From: Blastopirellula sp. J2-11 | Lineage (GTDB): Bacteria; Planctomycetota; Planctomycetia; Pirellulales; Pirellulaceae | Direction: 5' to 3' | Assembly: GCF_024584705.1 (NCBI RefSeq) | Contig: NZ_CP097384.1 | Coordinates: forward strand, 6,076,001-6,140,000 | Length of the DNA stretch: 64,000 nucleotides | In this document: one piece after another, positions 48,307-57,912 of the stretch | Layout of the letters: the number at the start of each line of letters is the position of its first letter | How positions within the stretch are numbered: position 1 is the stretch's first letter | Notes under the pieces: generated by a model | Seen by the model: the letters and a program-made list of their open reading frames with translations, nothing else | The model's database searches: none | What the model was told of the DNA's origin: nothing | Made by a program: the position numbers and the translations under genes

Positions 48307-48328
48307 TTCGATTTGTCAGAAGGGAGCG

Positions 48329-49582
48329 CTAGCTCATCTCGACCGGCGCCGCCGGAACGGCGAAGTTCTTGCACAGTTCCAGCACTTCAGTTCGGATCGC
48401 GACGTGCGTCTTTTGATCTTCCGGGGCTTTCAGCGCCTTCAGAATCCACGCGCCGACCTGCTTCATTTCGGCTTCTTTCATGCCGCGGGTCGTCAGCGCC
48501 GGCGAACCGATGCGGATGCCGCTGGGGTCCATCGGTTTCCGTTCGTCGAACGGGATCATGTTCTTGTTGACCGTGATCCCGCAGTGATCGAGCACCGCTT
48601 CGGCGATCGCGCCGGTCGTGCCGACCGACGTGACGTCCATCAGCATCAAGTGGTTCTCGGTGCCGCCGGTCATCAGGCGAACTCCGCCCGCCATCAGCGT
48701 TTCGGCCAACGTCTTGGCGTTCGCGACCACCTGCTTGGCGTAGTCCTTAAACGACGGCTGCAGCGCTTCGCCAAAACAGATCGCTTTCGCCGCAACGACA
48801 TGCATCAGCGGCCCCCCTTGCGTGCCGGGGAAGACGTTGCGATTGATCAGCTTCGCATGCTCTTCTTTGCAGAGAATCAAACCGCTGCGCGGGCCGCGGA
48901 GCGTCTTGTGCGTCGTGGTAGTGACAAAGTCGGCGTACGGCACCGGGCTGTTGTGCATGCCGCCGGCCACGAGTCCAGCGTAGTGGGCCATGTCGACAAA
49001 CAGCTTGGCGCCGACTTCAGCGGCGATCTCGGCGAACTTCTCGTGCGGAATCTCACGCGGATAAGCGCTGGCGCCGGCGACGATCAGTTTCGGCTTGTGT
49101 TCGCGAGCCAGCTTGACGATCTGATCGAAGTCAAGCCGCTGCGTTTCGCGATCGACCCCGTAGCTGACAAAGTGGTACAGCTGTCCCGAGACGTTCAGCT
49201 TCATGCCGTGCGTCAGGTGCCCGCCGTGCGCCAGGTCCAAGCCCAGGATCGTATCGCCAGGGTTCACCGCGGTCAGATAGACGGCGAAGTTGGCCTGTGA
49301 TCCGGCGTGCGGCTGCACATTGGCGTGCTCGGCGCCAAACAGTTCTTTTGCGCGGTCAATCGCGATTTGCTCGACGACGTCGACATACTCGCAGCCGCCA
49401 TAGTAACGTCGGCCGGGGTAACCCTCGGCGTATTTGTTGGTCAGAACCGATCCGGCCGCTTGTTGAATCGCGGCGCTGGTGTAATTTTCTGACGCGATCA
49501 ACTCGAGCCCGTCCGCCTGACGGCGCTGTTCATGAGCGATCGCTTCCCAAACCGACGGGTCATTTTGCTTAATGAAATTCAT
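48329..49582 (-). CDS. glyA: serine hydroxymethyltransferase
   Basis: 417 residues, standard length. The PLP lysine is in [14 protein letters not shown], and the N-terminal ELIASEN and YPGRRYYGG motifs are present. It converts serine and tetrahydrofolate to glycine and methylene-tetrahydrofolate in the cytoplasm. A hairpin follows. No folate-cycle partner is adjacent. Confidence 0.97.
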   Translation of the reverse strand: MNFIKQNDPSVWEAIAHEQRRQADGLELIASENYTSAAIQQAAGSVLTNKYAEGYPGRRYYGGCEYVDVVEQIAIDRAKELFGAEHANVQPHAGSQANFAVYLTAVNPGDTILGLDLAHGGHLTHGMKLNVSGQLYHFVSYGVDRETQRLDFDQIVKLAREHKPKLIVAGASAYPREIPHEKFAEIAAEVGAKLFVDMAHYAGLVAGGMHNSPVPYADFVTTTTHKTLRGPRSGLILCKEEHAKLINRNVFPGTQGGPLMHVVAAKAICFGEALQPSFKDYAKQVVANAKTLAETLMAGGVRLMTGGTENHLMLMDVTSVGTTGAIAEAVLDHCGITVNKNMIPFDERKPMDPSGIRIGSPALTTRGMKEAEMKQVGAWILKALKAPEDQKTHVAIRTEVLELCKNFAVPAAPVEMS

Positions 49583-49836
49583 GGCGTTCCGAAGTTAGCG
49601 GGGCGAAGCAGAAAGGTCGCGACCGGCCTGAGCGTCCTAGCGGGCGGCCGAAGAATCGATCATTGTCGGGGGGCAAGGCCAACGCGTCAATCGCCCGGCA
49701 GGCGGGGAAAGCGGGACAGTCAATGCGAAAGTCGAGGAGGACAGACGGAATTGATCGGGAAATGTCGAAGGACGAATGACTAATAGCGGTGCGATGGCGC
49801 GAATTGTGACTTGGGCCTCTTCGTCATTTCCTACTG

Positions 49837-51195
49837 CTACTTTTCACCCCAGATCGCTGGCGCTTGATAGTCTTTCGGCTGCGGGCCTGCATTTTTGGCG
49901 GGCGCCGCTTCGGCGGCTAGTTGATCAAACCGGGCACGCAACTTCTGCAGTTGCTTGGCATTGGTCGCCGCCAGATTCTGTTGCTCGGCCAGATCGTTGC
50001 TCAGATTGAACAGTTCGAACTTCTCTCTTGGCTTGCCGATGTTGTAGACGACCAGTTTCCAATCGCCAACGCGGATCGCGCCTTCGGTCGGCGTGATGTT
50101 GCAAACAATCACGTCGTGCGGCGAAGGTTCGCCGGCCGTGATCGACGGCCAGATGTTGCGACCATCCAGCGGCTTGGCTTGCTGCAGCGAACCGCCGGCA
50201 AGTTCGATCAAGGTGGGATACCAGTCAACGATATGCAGCGGCGCTTCCACCTTCGTGCCAGGCGCAATCTTTCCTTGCCACGACGCGAACGCGCAGACGC
50301 GGACGCCGCCTTCGTAGAGCGTATGTTTGCCGCCGCGCAGCGGTCCGTTGTCGGTTAGCTTGCCTGGGTCTGGTCCGCCGTTATCGCTGGAGAAAACGAA
50401 GAGCGTGTTGTCGAGCATTTCTTGCCGCTTGATCTCGTCGACGATCTGGCCAACCGCTTCGTCCAATGCGGCGACCATGCCAGCGTAGGCCTGACGCCGT
50501 TTTTTCATGTCGCCGTAGGCGGCCGCGTAGCTTTTTGGTACTTGCAACGGAGAGTGTACTGCGTTGAACGGCACATACAAAAAGAGAGGCTTCTTCTTGT
50601 CACGATCTTGAATCACGCGCACCGCTTCTTGGGCGATCAGGTGGGTCGCATAACCTTCGTCTCGATTGACGTGATCGTCTTTATGCCAATCGTGCCCGCC
50701 GTCGCGATCGTGGGTGAAGTAATCGAGCGCCCCGTTGTAGTGTCCATATTGGTGATCGAAGCCGCGCGCCGTCGGCAGATAGGCGGGGGAGACATGACCT
50801 AGGTGCCATTTGCCGACGATCGCCGTTTCGTATCCGACGCTCTGCAGCGCTTCGGCCAATGTCCGCTCGTCCAGCGGCAATCCATAGTCGGCCCAAGGAC
50901 GAACGACGCCCACCTGCAATCCGTACCGCATCGGATAGCGCCCGGTCAGCAGCGCCGACCGCGTTGGCGAACAAACCGGCTGCACGTAAAATTGCTCGAG
51001 CTTGGCGCCGGAGTTGGCCAACGCATCTAACCGCGGCGTCTTGATCGGGCTGCCGCGCCAGCTGACGTCGGCGCCTCCCAGATCGTCAGCCAGCAGAAAG
51101 ACAATATTCGGCCGGTGAGCATCAGCGGCGAAGGTGGTCGCGACGCTAGCGAGCGTCAACGTAACGGCCAGAATCAGGGGGCGAATAGCACGCAT
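49837..51195 (-). CDS. secreted sulfatase (arylsulfatase B-like)
   Basis: 452 residues with a signal peptide ending near TFAAD. The metal-binding LADDLGG is at 34-41 and the modification motif C-S-P-T-R at 75-79 (Cys75 becomes formylglycine). GKWHLGH and DNGG are present. The wording resembles N-acetylgalactosamine-4-sulfatases, but substrate prediction from this alone is weak. It is shorter than the sulfatase at 7718 and lacks the C-terminal extension. Confidence 0.93.
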   Translation of the reverse strand: MRAIRPLILAVTLTLASVATTFAADAHRPNIVFLLADDLGGADVSWRGSPIKTPRLDALANSGAKLEQFYVQPVCSPTRSALLTGRYPMRYGLQVGVVRPWADYGLPLDERTLAEALQSVGYETAIVGKWHLGHVSPAYLPTARGFDHQYGHYNGALDYFTHDRDGGHDWHKDDHVNRDEGYATHLIAQEAVRVIQDRDKKKPLFLYVPFNAVHSPLQVPKSYAAAYGDMKKRRQAYAGMVAALDEAVGQIVDEIKRQEMLDNTLFVFSSDNGGPDPGKLTDNGPLRGGKHTLYEGGVRVCAFASWQGKIAPGTKVEAPLHIVDWYPTLIELAGGSLQQAKPLDGRNIWPSITAGEPSPHDVIVCNITPTEGAIRVGDWKLVVYNIGKPREKFELFNLSNDLAEQQNLAATNAKQLQKLRARFDQLAAEAAPAKNAGPQPKDYQAPAIWGEK

Positions 51196-51572
51196 GGCGA
51201 TCTACGCAGAGAGGTAAAACGAGAAGGGAAGCGCTGGCTCTAATCTAACAGTACCGTCGATTGGGTGCTGCCCAGTCAATTTCCATCTCGACCGGGATAT
51301 GTTTCGTCCACAGCTATTGGGCAACTTCCCGACATTACAGGCCGAGATGTTCTGGGTTATGCAAGTTATTCATGTGAAAAACGACCAGGCTCAATCCGGC
51401 TATGGTTGGTTCTGCGCCCGTAAGTAAATTTAACACGCAAAGTCTACAAAACCTGTTTCAATTCGAAACGAGATGGGCTAAGTTAGAACTCGCCTGCCCT
51501 ACCGACGCAACTTCCAATTACTCCCCCCCCACCTTGCTAGTTGCGTTAGCCATTTGATTTCCAGGAAGCGAT
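51196..51572. promoter_or_regulatory. divergent intergenic region
   Basis: About 375 bases between the divergent sulfatase and cytochrome genes. A 15-base perfect inverted repeat, GTTTC-AATTC-GAAAC, lies at 51455-51469 and could be an operator. A C run (51523-51531) precedes the cytochrome gene. No gene is seen. Confidence 0.35.
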
Positions 51573-52544
51573 ATGCACCTTCGAATTCTGCTTGGCATTC
51601 TCCTTAGCCAATTCATTTCGGCCGCCGTGTGCGCCCAAACGATTGTGGACTTTGGTCGCGACGTCCAACCGATCTTGGAGTCTCAATGCCTGAAATGCCA
51701 TGGTCCCGAGAAGGCCAAGAATGACTTTCGCGTTGATGATGCGCTCTCTATGAGCTTCTATGTGGAGCCTGGCGATTTGGAATCGAGTTCGCTGTGGACC
51801 GATTACCTGACGACCGAGGATGCTTCGCTGACGATGCCGCCGGCTGCGCACGATCGCCCTGCCGGATTGCCGGCGGCTGACTTGGCGATCATGAAGTTGT
51901 GGATCGAGGAAGGCGCGAATTTTGAGTGGATCGCCGCTCAACCTCCAACCGAGTCGACCGGCGAGACGCCGGCTGAGCCGACCGCCGAAACTCCGCCGCT
52001 CAGCATGGCTTCGAAGCTGTGGTTGTTCCATGGGCTCTTTCATCCCGCTTCGACGCACTTTCCGATCGCTTTGCTCTCGATGTCGATGGTTTTCCTTGCG
52101 CTCTCTTTTTACGGTGGCAAACCGCTCGAATCGGCCGCGTTCCATTGCCTGTGGGTTGGTGCGTTGTCGGCCATCCCGGCCTGCGTGATGGGCTGGGCCT
52201 ACGCCGCCCACGAAGGATACGGCAATCCGTTTTCCTTAAACTTTCTGCATAGCGGCATTGACCGTCACCGCTGGCTCGGCATCGCCGTCACGGTGTTCGC
52301 GGTGCTGCTGATTCCGATTGCTCGTTCGGCGATCAAGCAGGAAAGCTTCCGCAAGAAGCTCACCTGGTTCGGCTGCGTTTGCGTCCTCGCACTGGGTACT
52401 TCGCTCGTTGGTTTCCAAGGGGGCGAACTGGTCTACGGCGAAGGGCACTACGTCGAGGAATACGAGAAACTGTTTCCCGCCGGTCAGGCAGCCGTCGAAG
52501 CGCCCAAGTCAGACGCGCCGAAGTCTGTCGCGAAGCAAGACTAG
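51573..52544 (+). CDS. cytochrome-type (PSCyt1) and DUF2231 membrane protein
   Basis: 323 residues with a signal peptide ending in VCAQ. The periplasmic part has the heme motif CLKCH at 39-43 and the PSCyt1 wording DVQPILESQC. From about 145, after a Glu/Thr/Pro linker, four hydrophobic segments form a DUF2231-like region with conserved His residues (LFHPASTHFPIAL), often linked to heme or redox functions. This fits an electron-transfer protein at the cytoplasmic membrane. The partner is unknown. Confidence 0.85.
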   Translation: MHLRILLGILLSQFISAAVCAQTIVDFGRDVQPILESQCLKCHGPEKAKNDFRVDDALSMSFYVEPGDLESSSLWTDYLTTEDASLTMPPAAHDRPAGLPAADLAIMKLWIEEGANFEWIAAQPPTESTGETPAEPTAETPPLSMASKLWLFHGLFHPASTHFPIALLSMSMVFLALSFYGGKPLESAAFHCLWVGALSAIPACVMGWAYAAHEGYGNPFSLNFLHSGIDRHRWLGIAVTVFAVLLIPIARSAIKQESFRKKLTWFGCVCVLALGTSLVGFQGGELVYGEGHYVEEYEKLFPAGQAAVEAPKSDAPKSVAKQD

Positions 52545-52563
52545 CGCCGCGTCCAGACGCACG

Positions 52564-53472
52564 CTACGAAAACAAAACCCGCTCTACGTCCTTCTCCAAC
52601 CGTCGCCGCGCCATCTCGCAGTACTCCGCCGACTGATCGACGCCCAGATAGTGCCGGCCTAGCTTACGCGCGACTACGCCGACGGTTCCGCTGCCCATAA
52701 AGGGATCGAGCGCGACGCCTCCTTCGGGGCAAGTCGCCAGCAGACAGGTCTCGACCAGCTTCTCGGGGAAGACGGCGAAGTGGGCTTCGCGGAATTTCGA
52801 GAGCGAGATCGACCAGACCGTGCGCTTGTTGCGTCCTTGCGGGTGAAACGCCTGATCCCACCGCGCGTCATGCAGGTTCGACGATCCGCCGTTCTTACCA
52901 GCTTCCGGCGTACCGCCGCGCTGATGAAAATGGCGGCGGCCTCCCTTCATGCGGCTGTTCTCGCTGAACGTGACATGCGGCTCGCGGATCGCGTCGGCAT
53001 TGTAGTAATACTCTTTGCTCTTGCTGAAGAAGAAGACGTACTCGTGATCGGTGGTCGGTCGCGTCTTCACGCTCGACGGCATCGCATTCGGTTTCTGCCA
53101 GATCACGTCGCTCCGCAAAATCCAGCCGGCGTCTTTCATCGCGAGGGCAAATCGCCACGGCATGCCGAGCAACTCGCCCCCCACATATTTGTCTCCCAGC
53201 ACCACCCAGAGCGAACCGGTGGGTTTGAGCGTCCGTCGCACCTGAGCGAACAACGTGACCAGTCGCTCGACATACTCGGCCGGAGTTTTCTCCAGGCCGA
53301 TTTGATCGTCGCCGCTATAGTCGCGCTGCTGAAAGTAGGGAGGGCTGGTGACGACCGCGTCGATGAACTCGTCGGGCCAGTCGGCCATCACTGCCGTCGC
53401 GTCGCCGCTCTGGATCGAGTCTAGCGGCGGCGGAGAGAGCTTCCCTCGTTTCGGCGAGTCCTTTCGCGGCAT
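52564..53472 (-). CDS. orphan DNA methyltransferase (SPPY type)
   Basis: 302 residues from the ATG at 53472. Catalytic motif IV TSPPY is at 42-46, and motif I, ALDPFMGSGTVG, is near 265, again the beta order. SPPY favours N4-cytosine methylation, but some N6-adenine enzymes have it. An SPPY-type methylase with HQRGG-rich and WSISLSKF blocks is typical of the PvuII-like group. It starts five bases after the argS stop, so it is co-transcribed with a housekeeping gene. No nuclease partner is adjacent. Confidence 0.9.
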   Translation of the reverse strand: MPRKDSPKRGKLSPPPLDSIQSGDATAVMADWPDEFIDAVVTSPPYFQQRDYSGDDQIGLEKTPAEYVERLVTLFAQVRRTLKPTGSLWVVLGDKYVGGELLGMPWRFALAMKDAGWILRSDVIWQKPNAMPSSVKTRPTTDHEYVFFFSKSKEYYYNADAIREPHVTFSENSRMKGGRRHFHQRGGTPEAGKNGGSSNLHDARWDQAFHPQGRNKRTVWSISLSKFREAHFAVFPEKLVETCLLATCPEGGVALDPFMGSGTVGVVARKLGRHYLGVDQSAEYCEMARRRLEKDVERVLFS

Positions 53473-53477
53473 GCGGC

Positions 53478-55454
53478 TCACATTTTGTCGATGGTCGAGA
53501 TTCCCAGCAAAGCGAGACCCTGTTGTATCACCCGGGCCGTTAAATCGCAAAGGAGCAATCGGCTTTGCTTCAGCTCATCGGTCTCGGCCTTCAGCACCGG
53601 GCATTGCTCAAAGAAGGTCGAATAGGCTTTCGCGAGCTCTTCAAACAGGTAGATCGTCAACTGATTCGGGCGATAGTCGGCGATCATCTCTTGCAGCGCT
53701 TCGGGCAACCGCAACACTTTGGTCGCCAGCGCACGCTCGGCCGGCGAAGTGATGCGGATCTTGGCGCCGCTGCTCCGCAGCGCGGCGATGTCGATTCCTC
53801 CATTGCGGAAAATGCTTTGCGAGCGAGCATAGGCGTACTGCATATAGGTCGCCGTATTGCCGCGCAGCGCGAGCATCGTGTCGTAGCTAAAGACATAATC
53901 GGTCTCACGGTTTTGCGACAGGTCGCCATATTTCAAACCGCCGATGCCGACGTACTGCGCCACGTCTTTGTATTGCGCATCGCTCAGCAGTCCGTCTTTG
54001 TCGTTCGAGCGGACGATCTTCTCGGCCCGCGATACGGCCTCGTCCAGCAAACTTTCTAGCCCGACCGTATCGCCGGCTCGCGTCTTGAACGGCTTGCCAT
54101 CGTCGCCCATCACCGTGCCGAAACTAACATGCTTCAGCTCGACATCGGTATAGCCCCACTTCTTCGCCGCGGCGAACAGCTTTTCAAAGTGGTCTCCCTG
54201 GCGGAAGTCGACCACGTAAAGAATCGCGTCGGGCTTCCATTCATTCATCCGATATTGGATCGTCGCCAGGTCGGTGGTTGCGTAGAGAAACGCGCCATCT
54301 TTCTTGCGGATGATCATCGGCGCTTTGAAGCCTTCCAGGAAGACGCAGAGCGCTCCTTCCGACTCGGCGGCGAAACCTTGCTCGATAAAGTCGCTAACGA
54401 CCGGCGCAAGCTGGTCGTGATAGAAGCTTTCTCCCAGTTCGTAGTCGAACTTCACGTTCAGCCGCTCATAGATCCGCTGGATGTCTTCGCGACATTTCGG
54501 CAGAAACTCGTGCCAGAGCGCGAGATTCTCTTCGTCGCCGGCATGCAGTTTGGCGGTCTCGTTTAAGACGGCGCTGCTGATGTCGGCATGTTCGGCGGCG
54601 ATTTTGGCGAACTCGGGATCGGCGGCCAACTCGGCCAGCTTCGCTTGGTCCTTGGTCAGCTCTTTGCTCGCTTCGTTCGCTTGACGCTCCAGCTTCTGCA
54701 ACTCTTTGGCGGCCTTCTTCTCGGCCACTTTGTCTCCGGTCGGCGGCGTCGCTTTGCGTTCTTCAATTTCGGCCGACATCTCCGAGAGCTTCGCTTTGCG
54801 CGCCGGCAACGCTTTCTGACCATCGACAAAATCGATGATCTTCCGCACTTCGCGATAGAGCCGCGATAGTTCGGCGACCGGGCTCTCGGCATAAGCGTCG
54901 TTATCGCGGAAATGCTTGAAGCCGTAGATGATCATGCCGAACTGCGTTCCCCAGTCTCCCAGGTGATTGTCGGTGATTACTTCATGCCCCAAAAAACGTA
55001 GCGTGTTGGCCAGTGAGTCGCCGATCACTGTCGAGCGGATATGCCCGACGTGCATCGGCTTGGCGACGTTGGGAGACGAGAAGTCGAGGATGTACTTCTT
55101 CGGCTCGGCGACCAGCGGCACGCCGATTCGCTCGTCGGCGACCGCGGCGGCCAGTTGCTCTTCGATCCACGTGTCCTTCAGCTTGATATTGATAAAGCCG
55201 GGCCCGGCGATCTCGAGCGGCTCACACATGTCGGAGAGGTCGATTTTCTCGACGATCTCGGCGGCGATCTCACGCGACTCTCGACCCAGCTTTTTCTTCA
55301 GCGGCATGGCGCAGTTCGCCTGGTAGTCGCCAAATTTGGCGTCCGACGCTGGCCGAATCATGTCGAGCAGCGGCGCCGTTTCATCGACCAGATCGGGCGA
55401 AATGGTCTTTAAAACAACGTCAAATCGGCCACGCAGGGCTTGCAGAATGTTCAT
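53478..55454 (-). CDS. argS: arginyl-tRNA synthetase with coiled-coil insertion
   Basis: 658 residues, about 80-100 longer than usual. The HIGH-type motif is HVGH at 135-138, preceded by DFSSPNVAKPM. GDWGTQFG follows, and the KMSKS region is the DGKPFKTRAG type. The C-terminal anticodon-binding domain begins near 540 (NGGIDI onwards). Residues about 211-300 are a Lys/Glu/Ala-rich insertion, likely a coiled coil. It charges tRNA-Arg. It runs into a DNA methyltransferase gene with only five bases between. Confidence 0.95.
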   Translation of the reverse strand: MNILQALRGRFDVVLKTISPDLVDETAPLLDMIRPASDAKFGDYQANCAMPLKKKLGRESREIAAEIVEKIDLSDMCEPLEIAGPGFINIKLKDTWIEEQLAAAVADERIGVPLVAEPKKYILDFSSPNVAKPMHVGHIRSTVIGDSLANTLRFLGHEVITDNHLGDWGTQFGMIIYGFKHFRDNDAYAESPVAELSRLYREVRKIIDFVDGQKALPARKAKLSEMSAEIEERKATPPTGDKVAEKKAAKELQKLERQANEASKELTKDQAKLAELAADPEFAKIAAEHADISSAVLNETAKLHAGDEENLALWHEFLPKCREDIQRIYERLNVKFDYELGESFYHDQLAPVVSDFIEQGFAAESEGALCVFLEGFKAPMIIRKKDGAFLYATTDLATIQYRMNEWKPDAILYVVDFRQGDHFEKLFAAAKKWGYTDVELKHVSFGTVMGDDGKPFKTRAGDTVGLESLLDEAVSRAEKIVRSNDKDGLLSDAQYKDVAQYVGIGGLKYGDLSQNRETDYVFSYDTMLALRGNTATYMQYAYARSQSIFRNGGIDIAALRSSGAKIRITSPAERALATKVLRLPEALQEMIADYRPNQLTIYLFEELAKAYSTFFEQCPVLKAETDELKQSRLLLCDLTARVIQQGLALLGISTIDKM

Positions 55455-55533
55455 GCGGCGTAAGGAGTTAGGGTCAAAAAACGGAAGCGCAAACCGCCAT
55501 TTTCAAAGGATTGCTTGCTTTTTACAAGGGAGG

Positions 55534-55670
55534 AATAGAACACGGAGGCCACGGAAAGAGAGAAGAGAAAAGGGATCTGGTATTACGGTAAATGTTGTTC
55601 GACCTCTGGATTGACGGAGATCTGTCCCTTCATTGGGTATTCCTTTTGCCGTGTTCCTCCGTGCTCTATT
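55534..55670. repeat. dispersed inverted repeat with ACACGGAGG arms
   Basis: Left arm AATAGAACACGGAGGCCACGG at 55534-55555 and an inverted, nearly identical arm at 55649-55670. It fills most of the 311-base divergent gap between argS and the lipoate ligase-like gene. No gene is seen here. Confidence 0.6.
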
Positions 55671-55765
55671 TCTTCTCTGGAAGAGGAGACCGCCCCTGGG
55701 CGCTGGTCGGTTGAGCGGCAAAACTCAACAGATTCGTACTCCTTCTATTTCGTGACACGCCGCCG

Positions 55766-56485
55766 ATGTATTTGTTCGATTTCACGCTGCCGACGCCTGC
55801 CGAAAACCTGGCCCTCGACGAAGCGCTCCTCGAAGCGACCGAGGCCGGCGAGCTCTCGGGCGATATCCTGCGCCTCTGGGAGCCGTCAGCTCCGTTGGCG
55901 GTCATCGGCCGCGCCTCGAAGATCGCCGACGAGGTCAACTTGTCGGCCTGTCGTGAACAGGGCGTGCCGGTCTTCCGCCGCACCAGCGGAGGAGCGGCGA
56001 TCGTCGCCGGGCCTGGTTGTTTGATGTACGCGATCACGTTGGACCTGGCCAATCGCGAGGACCTGCGGGCCATCGATCTTTGCCATCGCTATGTGATGGA
56101 AAAGATGGTGGCCGCGCTGGCGCCGCATGTCGCCGGAGTGACCTTTCAGGGAACTTGCGATCTGACCTGGAACAACAAAAAGTTCAGCGGCAACAGCCTG
56201 CGGGTCAAGCGAGACCATGTGCTGTACCACGGCACGCTACTATATGACTTCCCCTTGGAAATGATCGCCGATTGCTTGAACCATCCGCCGCGCACGCCCG
56301 ACTATCGGCAGCAGCGCGATCACAAGCAGTTTGTCACCAATCTGCCGATGACCGGAGCGCAGCTGCGCAGCGCGCTGATCGAAACCTGGGAAGCGGACAA
56401 GCCGCTCCCCGAGTGGCCGGAAAAACGGACCGCCGATCTAGCCGCCGAAAAATACGGAACCGACCAGTGGAACGCGATGCGGTAG
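55766..56485 (+). CDS. lipoate-protein ligase A-like protein
   Basis: 239 residues, the size of an LplA catalytic domain without the accessory domain. RRTSGGAAIVAGPG holds the substrate loop, and KFSGNSLRVKRDHVLYHGTLLYD (from about residue 138) contains the expected lysine and the HGTLL strand. It may transfer lipoyl or octanoyl groups to E2 or GcvH subunits. Classification as LplA, LipM or an octanoyltransferase is not possible by eye. No 2-oxoacid dehydrogenase gene is nearby. Confidence 0.85.
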   Translation: MYLFDFTLPTPAENLALDEALLEATEAGELSGDILRLWEPSAPLAVIGRASKIADEVNLSACREQGVPVFRRTSGGAAIVAGPGCLMYAITLDLANREDLRAIDLCHRYVMEKMVAALAPHVAGVTFQGTCDLTWNNKKFSGNSLRVKRDHVLYHGTLLYDFPLEMIADCLNHPPRTPDYRQQRDHKQFVTNLPMTGAQLRSALIETWEADKPLPEWPEKRTADLAAEKYGTDQWNAMR

Positions 56486-56494
56486 CTCTGTGGT

Positions 56495-56775
56495 GGTTGG
56501 ACCGGACCGGACCCGTTTGTATTTTTCTGAACGCTTGGCGGTTCGATCGCTCGAAGGTTGGACCGGACCGTTGAGTTTTTTTCAATACATTACCCAAATC
56601 GCCTGCGGGTTAGTTTGGGTAGTTTGGCGATAGATCTTGGGCCGAAAGGTTGGACCGGACCGCTCGCTTTTTTTCGATCAAATTGCCTAGATTGCCTGTG
56701 GGTTAAAATGGGTAGCCTGGGGGTCGTCAGGCCGAAGCCTGACCTACGGCTTTATTCGTTGGACCGGACCGGACT
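56495..56775. repeat. degenerate tandem repeat, GGTTGGACCGGACC units
   Basis: Four units begin at about 56495, 56555, 56646 and 56758. Units two and three are closely related over about 90 bases, each ending in GGGCCGAA or AGGCCGAA. A hairpin GTCAGGC-CGAA-GCCTGAC lies at 56726-56743. It follows the lipoate ligase-like gene directly and resembles the repeats at 35133. Confidence 0.8.
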
Positions 56776-57021
56776 GAAAAATTTGCGATCCATCATTCCC
56801 GCGGTCGAGTCGACGCGCATTTCAGGTCTGCGCGTACCTCTTCTATTTGAAATCGACCACGCTTCTGTGCGTTTTGTCAATCGACAACAATCGACGCCGG
56901 GTGAACCGAAGAGTTGCTAATCGATTGCGCATTTCCGGCAAAGCCGCAAATGTCATCGTTGACGTTCGATGAGAAGATTTCCCTGCCTACTCCAACGTCA
57001 GCAAATCAAGGGCGAATAAAA

Positions 57022-57057
57022 CCCAGGGTTGCGTCGCATGCGCGACTCCACCCCGGG
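57022..57057. repeat. imperfect palindrome upstream of the sigma gene
   Basis: CCCAGGGTTGCGTCGC pairs with GCGACTCCACCCCGGG around an ATGC loop, with a few mismatches. The rest of 56776-57309, including this stretch, shows no gene; a promoter for the sigma gene is expected here but not clear. Confidence 0.5.
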
Positions 57058-57309
57058 CTAGGTTAGAACGGCCGCTTCGGGCCTAAGAGCTGTTCGCCAG
57101 CGATAGGCGAAGACGACATCGGGAGATAGCATCCTGAATACGTTCCGCCGATCTCCACCATCTACCGTGTTTCCCTTCTTCCCACCCGGCTTTCCGCTTT
57201 CAAAAAATCTTTCGCCGCAACAGAAAGGTTTTCGCCGTCCGCGTGTCTTACCATAGAAGGGTTATCGCTTGACCCAGCTTTTCTTGTCACGCATGAAGCG
57301 GCGTAAACC

Positions 57310-57912
57310 TTGCCATCGCATCCAGATACGCGCGAAACGCTGATCCGTCGGTTGCCGGATGCCGCCGATGTGGAAGCATGGGACGCATTTGTCGAGATTT
57401 ATGAGCCGCTCCTGTTTCGATTGGCTCGCAGCAAAGGCTTTCAACAGGCTGACGCCGAGGATTTTGTCCAGGAAGTACTGGCCGCAGTCGCCAAAGCGGT
57501 CGGTCGCTGGGTCGAAAACGAAGATCGTGGAACCTTCCGGGCCTGGCTGTTTCGGATCGCTCAAAATCTGGCGATTAACTTTATGACGCGCCCCAAACAT
57601 CAACGACTCGGATCAGGCGACAGTCAAATCGCCGGCTTGCTGGCCGAGCATCCCGATCCCCACCGAGAGTCGACGCAGCTGTTCTCGCTCGAATATCGCC
57701 GCGAACTGTTTCGTTGGGCGGCCGAACAAGTTCGCCTGAAAGTAAGCGAGCGGCAGTGGCGACTCTTTTGGAAAACCAGCGTCGAAAACCAGCCGATCGC
57801 CCAGGTCGCCGCCGAGTTCAACATGAGCGTCGGCAGCGTTTACATCGCGCGGAGCCGGATCACCAAACGGATCCGCGAAATCATTCAAACCCTTGAGGAG
57901 CAAGCTCGATGA
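57310..57912 (+). CDS. ECF-type RNA polymerase sigma factor of planctomycete type
   Basis: 200 residues, starting at TTG. Region 2 is at about 25-90 (FVEIYEPLLFRLARSKGFQQADAEDFVQEV, then FRAWLFRIAQNLAINF). Region 4 at about 140-195 ends in the helix-turn-helix PIAQVAAEFNMSVGSVYIARSRI. The spacer and GETL-like start (DTRETLIRRL) match planctomycete ECF groups linked to kinases. Its stop overlaps the kinase start by four bases (ATGA), so translation is coupled; the kinase is probably its regulator. Confidence 0.93.
   Translation: MPSHPDTRETLIRRLPDAADVEAWDAFVEIYEPLLFRLARSKGFQQADAEDFVQEVLAAVAKAVGRWVENEDRGTFRAWLFRIAQNLAINFMTRPKHQRLGSGDSQIAGLLAEHPDPHRESTQLFSLEYRRELFRWAAEQVRLKVSERQWRLFWKTSVENQPIAQVAAEFNMSVGSVYIARSRITKRIREIIQTLEEQAR

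Noticed and set aside
56486-57309. A hidden gene in the 0.8-kb gap before the second sigma gene
   Set aside because: The gap is made of tandem repeats and hairpins; the only longer frame (56558-56920) follows the repeat units and has no features.
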